The translations under genes were made by a program, and so were the position numbers. 64,000 bases of DNA, from NCBI RefSeq assembly GCF_031179285.1, contig NZ_JAPSHY010000006.1, positions 97,805 through 161,804 of the forward strand, written 5' to 3'. The notes under the pieces are model-generated. The model did not search any database. It was not told where the DNA came from and was given only the letters and a program-made list of their open reading frames with translations. Shown here piece after piece: positions 42,818 through 51,114 of the stretch; position 1 is the stretch's first letter; each line of letters begins with the position of its first letter. The stretch comes from Microbacterium sp. (GTDB lineage: Bacteria > Actinomycetota > Actinomycetes > Actinomycetales > Microbacteriaceae).

Positions 42818-43933
42818 TTACTTCGCTCCGTCCGCGTACGCGCCCACAAGGCGCACCGCTCCGCCGTCGACGCCCTTGGCGCCCTCTTCGAACTCTCCCG
42901 TCGGGCGCGCACTGAAACGCACGGTCCCGACCTGCCACGCCGGCATCCCCTCGCCGTCGAGCGCCGCGATCGCGGCACCCTTCTCGCCGTCCGACACCAC
43001 GGCGAGGAACCCGATGCCGAGGTTCCACGTGCCCTCGGTGTCCTGCAGGGGAGTGCCGGCCACGTCGCTCAGCACGCGGAACACCGGACTCGGCGACCAG
43101 GTGCTGCGGTCGACCTCTGCCCAGCTGCCCTGCGGCAGCACGCGGGCGAGGTTCGCGGCGATGCCACCGCCGGTGACGTGGCTCAACGCATGCACGCCGC
43201 CGCCGAGGGTGTCGATGAGACGCAGCAGCGGCAACGTGTAGAGACGCGTCGGCTCGAGAAGCACCTCGCCCCAGGTGGCGCCGAAGTCGGCGGCGTTGTC
43301 GCCGTACCCGATGCCGGCACCGGTGACGATGTGGCGCACGAGCGAATAGCCGTTGGAGTGCAGCCCGCTGGATGCGATGGCGATCACGGCGTCGCCGTCG
43401 CGCACGCGGTCGGCCCCGAGGATCTCGTCTGCCTCGACGACGCCGGTCGCGGCGCCTGCGACGTCGTAGTCGCGCGGGCCGAGAAGCCCCGGGTGCTCCG
43501 CCGTCTCACCGCCGACGAGGGCGGTGCCCGTCGCGGAGCAGGCACCGGCGATGCCGCGGACGATGTCGGCGATGCGCTCCGGGACGACTTTGCCGCACGC
43601 GATGTAGTCGGTCATGAACAGGGGCCGGGCCCCCACGACCACGATGTCGTCGACGACCATGCCGACCAGATCCTGCCCGATGGTGTCGTGCTTGTCGATC
43701 GCCTGCGCGATGGCGACCTTGGTGCCGACGCCGTCTGTGCTCGTCGCAAGCAGCGGGCGGCGGAAATCGCGCAGTGCGCCGGCATCGAAGAGTCCGGCGA
43801 ATCCGCCGACACCGCCGAGCACTTCAGGCCCGTGCGTCGCGCGCACGGAGGACTTCATCAGCTCGACGGCGAGATCGCCCGCAGCTGTATCGACGCCGGC
43901 TTCGGAATAGGGATTGGTGGGGGAGGCAGCCAC
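42818..43933 (-). CDS. purM: Phosphoribosylformylglycinamidine cyclo-ligase (AIR synthetase)
   Basis: 371-residue ATP enzyme converting FGAM to 5-aminoimidazole ribonucleotide. Hallmarks are ATSTDGVGTKV, GMVVDDIVVVGARPLFMTDY, LVGGETAEHPG and SSGLHSNGYSLVR in the N-terminal half, and HVTGGGIAANLARVLP in the C-terminal half. Normal length. The GTG at 43933 lies 6 nt after the -10 hexamer TAGGCT, which gives a leaderless message carrying purM, purF and an MFS gene. Confidence 0.97.
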   Translation of the reverse strand: MAASPTNPYSEAGVDTAAGDLAVELMKSSVRATHGPEVLGGVGGFAGLFDAGALRDFRRPLLATSTDGVGTKVAIAQAIDKHDTIGQDLVGMVVDDIVVVGARPLFMTDYIACGKVVPERIADIVRGIAGACSATGTALVGGETAEHPGLLGPRDYDVAGAATGVVEADEILGADRVRDGDAVIAIASSGLHSNGYSLVRHIVTGAGIGYGDNAADFGATWGEVLLEPTRLYTLPLLRLIDTLGGGVHALSHVTGGGIAANLARVLPQGSWAEVDRSTWSPSPVFRVLSDVAGTPLQDTEGTWNLGIGFLAVVSDGEKGAAIAALDGEGMPAWQVGTVRFSARPTGEFEEGAKGVDGGAVRLVGAYADGAK

Positions 43934-43939
43934 CCGTCC

Positions 43940-43945
43940 AGCCTA
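43940..43945 (-). promoter_or_regulatory. -10 hexamer TAGGCT, leaderless promoter of purM
   Basis: On the minus strand TAGGCT is followed by GGACGG and then GTG at 43933. The same 6-nt spacer GGACGG precedes the purD start. Confidence 0.6.
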
Positions 43946-43991
43946 CCGCCCGGAGCAGTGAAGGCTCTGCGGGCTTCTCCCCCTCGCGCGG

Positions 43992-44030
43992 GAGCGGTGC
44001 GACGGATGGGGGAGCTCCGCCGCACCGCTC
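43992..44030 (-). terminator. Terminator of the DUF3618-holin operon
   Basis: 14-bp stem with one mismatch (43992-44005 pairing with 44017-44030, GAGCGGTGCG core) and an 11-nt loop, 9 nt beyond the stop at 44040. Confidence 0.8.
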
Positions 44031-44039
44031 GACGTTGGG

Positions 44040-44618
44040 TCAGCTGCCCCCGCTCACGTTGTCGCGCGCCTGCTGTGCACTGTCGGCGACGGTCTGAGCC
44101 GCCTGGGTGGCGTCGCCCTTCACGTGCGCGGCCGCATCCACGACATCGTCCTTGATGGCCGCCGCCGCATCCTGCGCCGGCTGCTTCAGCTCCTCACCGA
44201 CGGTCCTCGCGACCTCCGATGCTTCGTCCAGCAGCGGCTGGGCCTTCTCCTTGGCTTCCTCTGCGATCTCCTTCTCCCTGTCGGAGGCGGGGATCAGCGT
44301 CGCGATGACGAGACCGGCGGCGAAAGCCATGAGCCCTACGGCCAGCGGATTGCCCTCGGCCTTCGCCTTGGCTCGGTGACCGAGGTCACCGGCGGCCGAC
44401 GCGACAGAGGAGCCGGCATCGCGCATCGCGCCCCCGGTGTCGTCGGCGGCGCCCATGACCCTCTCCCGTACCGACCTGAGCCCCTGCTTCATCCTGTCGG
44501 TCTGGCGATGCATGATCTTCGACGGAGTGACCTTGTCGGCGAGCGCGTCGACGTCTCTGCCGAACTCCTGCCGTGTCCTCTCGATGTCGGCGCGAATGGC
44601 GTCGGGTGAATCGCTCAT
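44040..44618 (-). CDS. DUF3618 domain membrane protein
   Basis: 192-residue protein. The N-terminal DUF3618 segment is plain: DAIRADIERTRQEFGRDVDALADKVTPSKI. One membrane helix (NPLAVGLMAFAAGLVIATLIP, about residues 90-110) is followed by a long amphipathic Ala/Lys/Glu helix (EKEIAEEAKEKAQPLLDEAS and further heptad-like repeats). It is the last of three genes with 4-nt overlaps. The set resembles actinobacterial envelope-stress operons, but no biochemical role is known. ATG at 44618 with GAGGAGAA. Confidence 0.88.
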   Translation of the reverse strand: MSDSPDAIRADIERTRQEFGRDVDALADKVTPSKIMHRQTDRMKQGLRSVRERVMGAADDTGGAMRDAGSSVASAAGDLGHRAKAKAEGNPLAVGLMAFAAGLVIATLIPASDREKEIAEEAKEKAQPLLDEASEVARTVGEELKQPAQDAAAAIKDDVVDAAAHVKGDATQAAQTVADSAQQARDNVSGGS

Positions 44619-45028
44619 CGGTTCTCCTCGTTTCTCTTGACTGCGTCGGGGATGCGGCCCAGTGTCTCCACCGTCTGCGGCGCGCCCTCGACGCTCTTCA
44701 GTTGCTTGCGTCCCGTCAGGAACAGTGCGAGGGCGATGACGCCCCAGATGACAGCGACGATCACTGCCGACCAGCCCAGGTCCATCACGTGGCCCAATGC
44801 CCACCACAGGGCAATCGACAGGAAGAAGATCGCCATGAGGGCGCTGTAGCCGGCGCCGCCGAGCATGCCGGCACCTCGGCCGGCCCGCTTCGCGGATTCC
44901 CTGAGCTCCGCCTTCGCGAGTTCCAGCTCCTGCCGCATCAGCGTCGACAGGTCGGCGGTCACTTCGCCCAGAAGATCGCCGAGCGAGGTGGTCTCCGCCT
45001 TCCGCTCGGACGGTGTGGCGTCGGTCAT
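44615..45028 (-). CDS. Phage-holin-like membrane protein (holin superfamily III type)
   Basis: 137-residue protein with a charged cytoplasmic N-terminus (LGDLLGEVTADLSTLMRQEL, then ELAKAELRESAKRAGRGAGM), two membrane helices (MAIFFLSIALWWALGHVMDL and AVIVAVIWGVIALALFLTG) and a charged tail. It matches the Phage_holin_3_6 family, common in actinobacterial chromosomes without any phage nearby, so lysis is unlikely to be its function. It is coupled by ATGA overlaps to both neighbours. Confidence 0.88.
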   Translation of the reverse strand: MTDATPSERKAETTSLGDLLGEVTADLSTLMRQELELAKAELRESAKRAGRGAGMLGGAGYSALMAIFFLSIALWWALGHVMDLGWSAVIVAVIWGVIALALFLTGRKQLKSVEGAPQTVETLGRIPDAVKRNEENR

Positions 45029-45927
45029 GGTCGCCCCTCTTCTCCGAAGGTGTCGCGGTTGGCGGCATCCGTCTGGTCGTAGACGGGCGTGCCGCCCGCA
45101 TCGTCGGCCGCGAGTGCGTCGACATCACTGCCGCTCACCCCATCGGGGGCCGCGGGGATCGCGGCGTCGACGGGCGAGTCGTGCCACACGTCGCCCGGAA
45201 GCGCCGAACCGGTCGTCGCAGCCCCCGTGACCCCCGGCTCCCCGGCGATCACGTGGGCGCCGGCGGCGGCTCCGGCGCCTGCCTGGTTCTCGAGGCCCTG
45301 CCGGTCCGTGAAGCCGGGGTCGCGAGGCCCTTCGTCGAGTCGCGATCCCGCGAACCCGGAACCCGTGCCCCCGCCGCCCGACCCTGTCGTGGCGTCGCTC
45401 CGGTCCGAAGCGCCGTCTGCGAGCGCGCGCGTCAGCCGACCTGCGACGAGGCCGGCGACGGCGGCGATCGCGATGAAGGTACCGGGACGGCGCCGCGCGA
45501 ACGTCTTGACCTCGCCGAGGAGGGCGCCGGGGTCGCGGTCGCCGATCCACCCGGCGACTCCCTCGACCCTCGTCGACACCTGGCGGACGAGGTCGGCAGC
45601 GATCCCGCCCCCTTCGGCGTTGTCGGCCATCGTGCCGAGTTCACCGCCGACCGATCGCAGGCCGTCGGCGACGCGTCGCTGCTGCGTCGCCGCCTGCTCC
45701 CTCAGTTCGGTCCGGGTCTGTTCGTAGAGACCTCTCACCTGATCCTTCGCGGCGTGCCCCACTGCCGCGGCTTCCGACTTGGCCGTGTCGACGACACCGC
45801 CTGCCTGTTCCGCCGCCGTGTCCTTCACGCCCGCTGCTTCCTGCTTCGCCGTCTCGATGGTTCCCGACGGCTGCTGGGAGCCGGTGCCCGTCGCACCCGA
45901 GCCCCCTCCGCCATAGCTCTCCGACAT
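45025..45927 (-). CDS. Gly/Ala-rich membrane protein, first gene of envelope operon
   Basis: 300-residue protein of no named family that I recognise. A Gly/Ser-rich start is followed by Ala/Lys/Gln amphipathic helices (GTIETAKQEAAGVKDTAAEQ and similar 11-residue-like repeats, residues about 20-75) resembling LEA or apolipoprotein-like helices. An RRRPGTFIAIAAVAGLVAG membrane segment lies near 145-165, and a long acidic, Gly-rich disordered tail follows. The ATG at 45927 has GAGAGGAA. It heads the overlapping three-gene unit with the holin-like and DUF3618 proteins and may coat or tether membranes; this is inference. Confidence 0.8.
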   Translation of the reverse strand: MSESYGGGGSGATGTGSQQPSGTIETAKQEAAGVKDTAAEQAGGVVDTAKSEAAAVGHAAKDQVRGLYEQTRTELREQAATQQRRVADGLRSVGGELGTMADNAEGGGIAADLVRQVSTRVEGVAGWIGDRDPGALLGEVKTFARRRPGTFIAIAAVAGLVAGRLTRALADGASDRSDATTGSGGGGTGSGFAGSRLDEGPRDPGFTDRQGLENQAGAGAAAGAHVIAGEPGVTGAATTGSALPGDVWHDSPVDAAIPAAPDGVSGSDVDALAADDAGGTPVYDQTDAANRDTFGEEGRP

Positions 45928-46077
45928 AGTTGTTCCTCTCGACTGCTGCCGGCGGACACCGGCGTGGGGTAACAGGTCTAGTCATCCCGAGTCCGATGTC
46001 GATGAGGCTTGACGGTTCGCCGAGATGGGTCTAGGGCGCACGGCTCATCGCACGTGTACGGCCGGAGCCGGTCGGCC

Positions 46078-46083
46078 TACGAT
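46078..46083 (+). promoter_or_regulatory. -10 hexamer TACGAT, leaderless promoter
   Basis: TACGAT ends 6 nt before the ATG at 46090. Confidence 0.55.
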
Positions 46084-46089
46084 GGGGCC

Positions 46090-46695
46090 ATGGCAGACAA
46101 GCCGCAGTGGCTCATCCGCGAAGACGCGAGCGTACCGGTGCTCGTGGCGCTCGCGTTGCGGCAGTCCCTCGGCATCCGCGTTCCCGAGGATCTGCCGGCC
46201 CTGCGCGATCTGGCGGTGCGGGCGCCGGATGCCGTGGAGGCCTCCGCGGCGATCGAATCGCAGTGGCGAGAGTACTGGGACATGACCGTCGAGCCCCGGG
46301 CACATCCGTCAGGGGTGCCGCTGGAACTGGTGGACGGCTTCGAGACGCTCGTCGCGCTGCCGGCCTCCGGGGCCACCGAGTTGAAGCATGCCATCGAGCC
46401 GCTGGCGCCGCTCGCGCTGCGGTATGCGCGCCAGGCTCACGGCCGGTATGTGGCGACGATGAAGAGCAACACCGGGGGCGACGCCTACCGCGCCTACGCG
46501 AGCGCCATCGCCGAGTTCGAACGCGAGGTGGGGCGACGGGCGCACTCGTTCGAACTCAACGTCCAGGTGCTGCCGTTCTCGCAACGGGGCATCTGGTGGA
46601 TCGGAGATCTCACCGTCGCCGTCACCGACGGCCTGCGGCGGGATGTCGTCGCGTTCGACGCCGCGATCCGCCCGATCATCGCCGAGCTCGCCTGA
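46090..46695 (+). CDS. Conserved hypothetical protein
   Basis: 201-residue soluble protein that I cannot assign to a characterised family. It is largely helical with several Trp (WREYWDMTVEPR, IWWIGDLTVAV), no signal peptide or membrane helix, and a conserved-looking C-terminal strand pair FELNVQVLPFSQRGIWWIGD. The ATG is 6 nt after a -10 hexamer; the frame upstream is open but has no better start. It stands alone between divergent and convergent neighbours, so context gives no clue. Confidence 0.7.
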   Translation: MADKPQWLIREDASVPVLVALALRQSLGIRVPEDLPALRDLAVRAPDAVEASAAIESQWREYWDMTVEPRAHPSGVPLELVDGFETLVALPASGATELKHAIEPLAPLALRYARQAHGRYVATMKSNTGGDAYRAYASAIAEFEREVGRRAHSFELNVQVLPFSQRGIWWIGDLTVAVTDGLRRDVVAFDAAIRPIIAELA

Positions 46696-46710
46696 GCGGG
46701 GCGCGCCGGG

Positions 46711-47025
46711 TCAGTCCGACTCGACGACCGTCTCCCGGTCGACGCGCACGACGCGGTCGTGACGACGGGCGAGCCGCTCGAGCAGCAGTGCCACGACACC
46801 ACCGAGGGCGAGGCCGATGGGCGCCGTCCACAGCAGGGCGAAACCGAAGACCTGGGTCGGCGGATAGACCACATCCAGCGCCACGGACTCCTCGTAGCTG
46901 CCGGTCATCGTGATGATGCCGGCGGCGATGATCCCGAGGACGACGCCGATGGCCATGAACACGCCGAACCGAGGGACGCGGCGCACGGTGGCCTCGACGG
47001 TCTGGTGGGTCTCGGGGGATGCCAT
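46711..47025 (-). CDS. Hypothetical two-helix membrane protein
   Basis: 104-residue protein with a polar start containing RRVPRFG, two membrane helices (FMAIGVVLGIIAAGIITMTG and VFGFALLWTAPIGLALGGVV) separated by an extracytoplasmic loop YEESVALDVVYPPTQ, and a charged tail LERLARRHDRVVRVDRETV. It resembles small conserved actinobacterial membrane proteins of unknown role. The ATG at 47025 follows GACAAT by 6 nt, indicating a leaderless mRNA. Confidence 0.75.
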   Translation of the reverse strand: MASPETHQTVEATVRRVPRFGVFMAIGVVLGIIAAGIITMTGSYEESVALDVVYPPTQVFGFALLWTAPIGLALGGVVALLLERLARRHDRVVRVDRETVVESD

Positions 47026-47031
47026 GCATCC

Positions 47032-47037
47032 ATTGTC
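47032..47037 (-). promoter_or_regulatory. -10 hexamer GACAAT, leaderless promoter
   Basis: On the minus strand GACAAT ends 6 nt before the ATG at 47025. Confidence 0.5.
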
Positions 47038-47072
47038 CCACCGTTACGCGCCCTCGGCACGGTGAGATGCCG

Positions 47073-47441
47073 TTATGGCCGAAGCGGCAGGACCCCGGCG
47101 AGGTCCGCCCGGATGCCGGAGGCGCTGACGCGTCCGGACGCAGCCGCAGAACCCCACGACTCGGCTCCTGTCGCGACGGCGATCCACGTCGCGGCATCCA
47201 TCTCCACCACATTCGGCGGCGTGCCTCTGGTGTGCCTCGGCCCCTGGATGACCTGCACCGCCCCGAACGGCGGCACGCGCACCTCGACGCTGTTGCCCGG
47301 CGCCTTCTCGTCGAGCAGCTGGAGCAGGTACCGCACAGCGGTCGCGAGGGTTGCCCGCTGCGGCTTCGCCCCTTCGGCATCCGCCCTGGCGACCGCGTCG
47401 AGCGCCGCGCGCCCGTCCGCCACCTCGATCTTGCGCACCAT
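47073..47441 (-). CDS. Sterol-carrier-like (SCP) family protein
   Basis: 122-residue soluble protein. It opens MVRKIEVADGRAALDAVARA, continues with ATLATAVRYLLQLLDEKAPG and VEVRVPPFGAVQVIQGPRHT, then RGTPPNVVEMDAATWIAVAT and a final ASGIRADLAGVLP. This is the pattern of the short actinobacterial sterol-carrier-protein-like family often found near purine genes; the ligand is unknown. The frame is open farther upstream, but the ATG at 47441 follows TATGCT by 7 nt. Confidence 0.83.
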   Translation of the reverse strand: MVRKIEVADGRAALDAVARADAEGAKPQRATLATAVRYLLQLLDEKAPGNSVEVRVPPFGAVQVIQGPRHTRGTPPNVVEMDAATWIAVATGAESWGSAAASGRVSASGIRADLAGVLPLRP

Positions 47442-47448
47442 GGACGGG

Positions 47449-47454
47449 AGCATA
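47449..47454 (-). promoter_or_regulatory. -10 hexamer TATGCT, leaderless promoter
   Basis: On the minus strand TATGCT ends 7 nt before the ATG at 47441. Confidence 0.55.
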
Positions 47455-47519
47455 GTCGCTGTTCCGGCCGTGCCCGCCGTCGCCTCATGCCCGGCCCGCA
47501 CAGGGTCGCCGGCTGCGCG

Positions 47520-47525
47520 TAGGCT
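47520..47525 (+). promoter_or_regulatory. -10 hexamer TAGGCT, leaderless promoter of NUDIX gene
   Basis: TAGGCT ends 7 nt before the ATG at 47533. Confidence 0.55.
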
Positions 47526-47532
47526 CGTCGTC

Positions 47533-48204
47533 ATGAGCACGCAGCATCCCGAGAGCGCCCGCGCTCAGCTGCTGGCAGCATCCACGTCTCACGGCTGGGC
47601 TGGCCCGTTCCCCCGGCTCGCCGACCCGGACAACGCTCATGACGCCGCCGTGCTCATCCTGTTCGGCGTGCTCGACAGCATCCCGGCACCGGTCGACGAC
47701 ACGGTGGTCGCCCGCGATCTCGACGTGCTGTTGCAGCGCAGAGCCTCGACACTCTCCTCGCATCCGGGTCAAGTCTCGTTCCCCGGCGGGCGCCGTGACC
47801 CGGGAGACGCCGATGCGGTCGCCACGGCGCTACGGGAAGCGGAGGAGGAGACCGGCCTCGACCCCGCCGGCGTCGAGGTGCTCGCCACACTGCCGGAGAT
47901 CCCGCTCGCGGCGAGCAATCATCGGGTGACCCCGGTGCTCGGGTGGTGGCGCACGCCGTCACGCGTGGCCGCCGTCGACCACGCCGAGACGGTCGAGGTG
48001 TTCCGCGTGCCCGTGGCGCAGCTGCTGGACCCCGCGACCCGTTACACGTCGGTGCGCCGTTACGGCGATCTCACGTTCCGGTCGCCCGCGTTCGACGTCG
48101 ACGGGACGATCGTCTGGGGTTTCACGGCGATGGTGCTCAGCGGCCTGTTCGATGCCGCCGGCTGGACGGTGCCGTGGGATGCGTCGGACGAGCGGCCGGT
48201 CTGA
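47533..48204 (+). CDS. NUDIX hydrolase, CoA pyrophosphatase type (NudL-like)
   Basis: 223-residue enzyme predicted to cleave coenzyme A and its derivatives to phosphopantetheine and 3',5'-ADP. The UPF0035 motif characteristic of CoA pyrophosphatases is seen in LLQRRASTLSSHPGQVSFPG, running into the NUDIX box whose metal-binding end is ALREAEEETGLD; the first Glu of the box is Asp, as is usual in NudL proteins. The ATG follows a -10 hexamer by 7 nt. It is followed by purD after 37 nt, which has its own promoter. Confidence 0.9.
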   Translation: MSTQHPESARAQLLAASTSHGWAGPFPRLADPDNAHDAAVLILFGVLDSIPAPVDDTVVARDLDVLLQRRASTLSSHPGQVSFPGGRRDPGDADAVATALREAEEETGLDPAGVEVLATLPEIPLAASNHRVTPVLGWWRTPSRVAAVDHAETVEVFRVPVAQLLDPATRYTSVRRYGDLTFRSPAFDVDGTIVWGFTAMVLSGLFDAAGWTVPWDASDERPV

Positions 48205-48229
48205 GCGGTAATCCGGAACAGGCGCTCGG

Positions 48230-48235
48230 TAGTCT
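48230..48235 (+). promoter_or_regulatory. -10 hexamer TAGTCT, leaderless promoter of purD
   Basis: TAGTCT, the spacer GGACGG and GTG at 48242. Confidence 0.6.
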
Positions 48236-48241
48236 GGACGG

Positions 48242-49519
48242 GTGAAGATTCTCGTCCTCGGTTCCGGTGCCCGTGAGCACGCGATCATCCTCGCTCTGCG
48301 GGCAGAGAAGGCAGGGCATGAGATCTTCGTGTCGCCCGGCAATGCCGGAATCGCCCGGGATGCGACGCCCGTCACCGTCGATGTCCTCGACGGCGGCGCG
48401 GTCACCGCGTTCGCGAACGAGCACGCCATCGACCTCGTCGTCATCGGACCCGAAGCTCCGCTGGTCGCCGGTGTCGCCGATGCGCTGCGCGAGCGCGGCA
48501 TCCCGGTCTTCGGCCCAGGGAGGGCGGCCGCCCAGCTGGAGGGATCGAAGTCGTTCGCGAAGCGGGTGATGGATGCCGCGGGCGTGCCGACCGGCCGGGC
48601 CGTGCGCGCCAGCACGACCGCGGAGGTCGAGTCCGCCTTCGACGAGCTCGGCGCCCCGCACGTGGTGAAGGCCGACGGCCTCGCCGCCGGCAAGGGCGTC
48701 ATCGTCACGTCCGACCGCGCCGAGGCGGTCGCGCACGCGGAGCACTTCCTGCCCGCCGGCCCCGTGCTCATCGAAGAGTTCCTCGCGGGCCCCGAGGTCT
48801 CACTGTTCTTCCTCAGCGACGGCGACACGGTGCGAGCGCTCAGCCCGGCGCAGGACTTCAAGCGCGCGCTCGACGGTGACGCCGGCCCCAACACCGGCGG
48901 AATGGGCGCCTACTCGCCACTGCCCTGGCTGGCAGACCGGTTCGGCAGCGAGCAGGCCTTCGTCGAAGAGGTCACGCGCGACGTCGCGCTCCCCGTGATC
49001 CGGCAGCTCGAAGCCGAGGGCACGCCGTTCATCGGCCTGCTGTACGCGGGCCTCATCCTCACCCCCGCCGGTGTTCGCGTGATCGAATTCAACGCCCGGT
49101 TCGGCGACCCCGAGACCCAGGTCGTGCTCCCGCGCCTGGAGACCCCGCTGTCCGACCTGCTGTTCGCGGCGGCATCCGGCACGCTCGAAGACCAGCCCGA
49201 TCCCGTGTTCAGCGACGATGTGGCGATCACCGTGGTCCTCGCCAGCGAGGGCTATCCCGAGGCGCCGAAGACCGGCCGCCCGATCGAAGGGCTCGACGAC
49301 GCGGAATCCGTCGAGGGGGTTCGCATCGTGCACGCGGCCACCGCCGGTCCCGATGCTCCCGGCGGGTCGCTGCTCGCGACGGGAGGCCGGGTGCTCAACG
49401 TCGTCGCGGCGGCATCCGACTTCGTCACCGCGCGTGAGCGCGCCTACGACGCGATCGGGCGCATCACGCTCGAGGGCTCGCACTTCCGCACCGACATCGC
49501 CGCCCGCGTCGCGAAGTAG
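48242..49519 (+). CDS. purD: Phosphoribosylamine-glycine ligase (GAR synthetase)
   Basis: 425-residue ATP-grasp enzyme joining glycine to phosphoribosylamine, the second step of purine synthesis. It opens MKILVLGSGAREHAIILAL, with SPGNAGIARD and VVIGPEAPLVAGVAD in the N domain, KADGLAAGKGV in the ATP-grasp, GPNTGGMGAYSPLPW, and ARFGDPETQVVLPRL with the metal-binding Glu/Asn region. Standard length. The GTG start is 6 nt after the -10 hexamer, the same layout as purM, so the two are probably expressed alike. Confidence 0.97.
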   Translation: MKILVLGSGAREHAIILALRAEKAGHEIFVSPGNAGIARDATPVTVDVLDGGAVTAFANEHAIDLVVIGPEAPLVAGVADALRERGIPVFGPGRAAAQLEGSKSFAKRVMDAAGVPTGRAVRASTTAEVESAFDELGAPHVVKADGLAAGKGVIVTSDRAEAVAHAEHFLPAGPVLIEEFLAGPEVSLFFLSDGDTVRALSPAQDFKRALDGDAGPNTGGMGAYSPLPWLADRFGSEQAFVEEVTRDVALPVIRQLEAEGTPFIGLLYAGLILTPAGVRVIEFNARFGDPETQVVLPRLETPLSDLLFAAASGTLEDQPDPVFSDDVAITVVLASEGYPEAPKTGRPIEGLDDAESVEGVRIVHAATAGPDAPGGSLLATGGRVLNVVAAASDFVTARERAYDAIGRITLEGSHFRTDIAARVAK

Positions 49520-49561
49520 CGCGTCCGCCCCGCTGTCGCGTGCCGCGCGGGAGGCGCTACT
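49515..49561. terminator. Hairpin across the convergent purD and MFS stop codons
   Basis: AGTAGCGC (49515-49522) and GCGCTACT (49554-49561) are inverted, with partly pairing G/C-rich inner sequence. It overlaps both stop codons, which is unusual for a terminator, so the call is tentative. Confidence 0.4.
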
Positions 49562-51074
49562 CGCCGGCGCGCCTCGCGGCCGCGGCATCGGACGCCGCGT
49601 ACCTGCCGAGGAACAGCGAGGCGATCAGTGCCACCGCCATCACGCTCGCCGGCAGCAGGAGCGCCTGAGCCATTCCGCTGGAGAATCCCTCGGCGACCTG
49701 TGGCGCAAGGGCGCCGTCGCCGATGATCCCTGACGGGGCATCCCCGAGCCTCGGAAGGTTGGCCTCGAGCCGGGCCTGCATGAACGCGGCGATCGACGCC
49801 GACCCGATCACCGATCCGATGGTGCGGGTGGTGTTGTAGATGCCGGCTCCGGCGCCGGCCTGATGAGGCTGCAGCCGGCGTGTGGCGGTCGTCGCGAGCG
49901 GCCCCCACATCCCGGCGTTGCCGAGCCCCATCAGGGCGGACGGCAACAGGAACGCCCAGATCGGGGTGTCCATGTTCATCAGCACCGAATACCAGACCAG
50001 GGCGCCGGCGACGCAGAGGAGGCCGGGGATGAGGATGATCCGAGGGTCGGAGCGGTCGAGGAGCTTGCCGGCGAACGGAGCGAGCACACCCGAGAGCACC
50101 GCCATCGGGATCAGCAGCATCGCCGCCTCGGTCGGGGTGAGCGCACGCGCGGTCTGCAGGAAGAACATCAGCGGCAGCGACATGCTCGTGACCGTGAAGC
50201 CGACGGCCGCGATCGCGACGTTCGCGCCGGCGAAGTTCCGGTCGCGGAACAGCACCAGCGGCACCAGCGGTTCGCTGCGGGTGCGCGCCTGTTGCACGAG
50301 GAACAGCGTCAGGACGACGAGCCCTGCGGCGATGAGACCCCACACCGAGATCGGGCCCCAGATGACGCCCCAGTCGAACTTCTCGCCCTCTTGCAGACCG
50401 AAGACGATCAGGAAGAGCGCGACGGCGCTGAGCACCACCCCGAGCACATCGAAGCGGTGCGGGTGGGTCTCGAGCCTCGGGACGAACAGCCACGCCAGCA
50501 CGAAACCGACGACGCCGACCGGGAGGTTGATGAAGAAGATCCACTCCCAGCCGAGACCGTCGACGAGCAGTCCGCCGAGCAGCGGACCGACCAGCGTCGC
50601 GACACCGGCGGTGGCTCCCCACAGCCCCATCGCCGCGCCGCGCCGCTCAGCCGGGAAGGTGCGCGTGATCACCGCCATGGTCTGCGGCGTCATGAACGCC
50701 GCTCCCAGACCCTGCACCGCGCGGGCGACGATCAGTCCCTCGAGCGAGGTCGACAGGCCGCACCAGAGCGACGCGAGCGTGAAGATCGCGAGACCGATGA
50801 GGTAGATGTTCTTCGGTCCGAACCTGTCGCCGAGGCGACCGGTGATCAGCAGCGGCACGGCGTACGCGAGCAGGTAGGCGCTCGTCACCCAGACCACGTT
50901 GTCGAGGTTGTCGGTCGAGGGGTCGAGGGCCGCCTTGATGGCGGGGTTCGCGACCGAGACGATCGTGGTGTCGACGAGGATCATGAAGAACCCGATCACC
51001 AGTGCCCAAAGCGCCGGCCACGGGCTCGTCGGGCGGAGGATCGAACCGGTGGGCGTACGTTCGGCAGAAGTCAC
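49557..51074 (-). CDS. MFS multidrug exporter, DHA2 (14-helix) family
   Basis: 505-residue proton-coupled exporter with about 14 membrane helices. Visible are the TM1 motif FFMILVDTTIVSVANPAI of DHA2 transporters, motif A GRLGDRFGPKNIYLIGL, and motif C in TM5, GVATLVGPLLGGLLVDGLGW followed by EWIFFINLPVG. The C-terminal half contains a second set ending in a short charged tail. Substrates are probably drugs or toxic metabolites; no regulator is adjacent. The GTG at 51074 follows TAGCGT by 6 nt. Confidence 0.92.
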   Translation of the reverse strand: MTSAERTPTGSILRPTSPWPALWALVIGFFMILVDTTIVSVANPAIKAALDPSTDNLDNVVWVTSAYLLAYAVPLLITGRLGDRFGPKNIYLIGLAIFTLASLWCGLSTSLEGLIVARAVQGLGAAFMTPQTMAVITRTFPAERRGAAMGLWGATAGVATLVGPLLGGLLVDGLGWEWIFFINLPVGVVGFVLAWLFVPRLETHPHRFDVLGVVLSAVALFLIVFGLQEGEKFDWGVIWGPISVWGLIAAGLVVLTLFLVQQARTRSEPLVPLVLFRDRNFAGANVAIAAVGFTVTSMSLPLMFFLQTARALTPTEAAMLLIPMAVLSGVLAPFAGKLLDRSDPRIILIPGLLCVAGALVWYSVLMNMDTPIWAFLLPSALMGLGNAGMWGPLATTATRRLQPHQAGAGAGIYNTTRTIGSVIGSASIAAFMQARLEANLPRLGDAPSGIIGDGALAPQVAEGFSSGMAQALLLPASVMAVALIASLFLGRYAASDAAAARRAGE

Positions 51075-51080
51075 CGGGCA

Positions 51081-51086
51081 ACGCTA
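51081..51086 (-). promoter_or_regulatory. -10 hexamer TAGCGT, leaderless promoter of DHA2 exporter
   Basis: On the minus strand TAGCGT ends 6 nt before the GTG at 51074. Confidence 0.5.
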
Positions 51087-51114
51087 CACCCGTCATCCGA
51101 CACGGAACGCGGCG

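Noticed and set aside
44615..45028. Holin-like gene as a sign of a prophage
   Set aside because: No other phage gene is near, and this holin superfamily is common in ordinary actinobacterial envelope operons.
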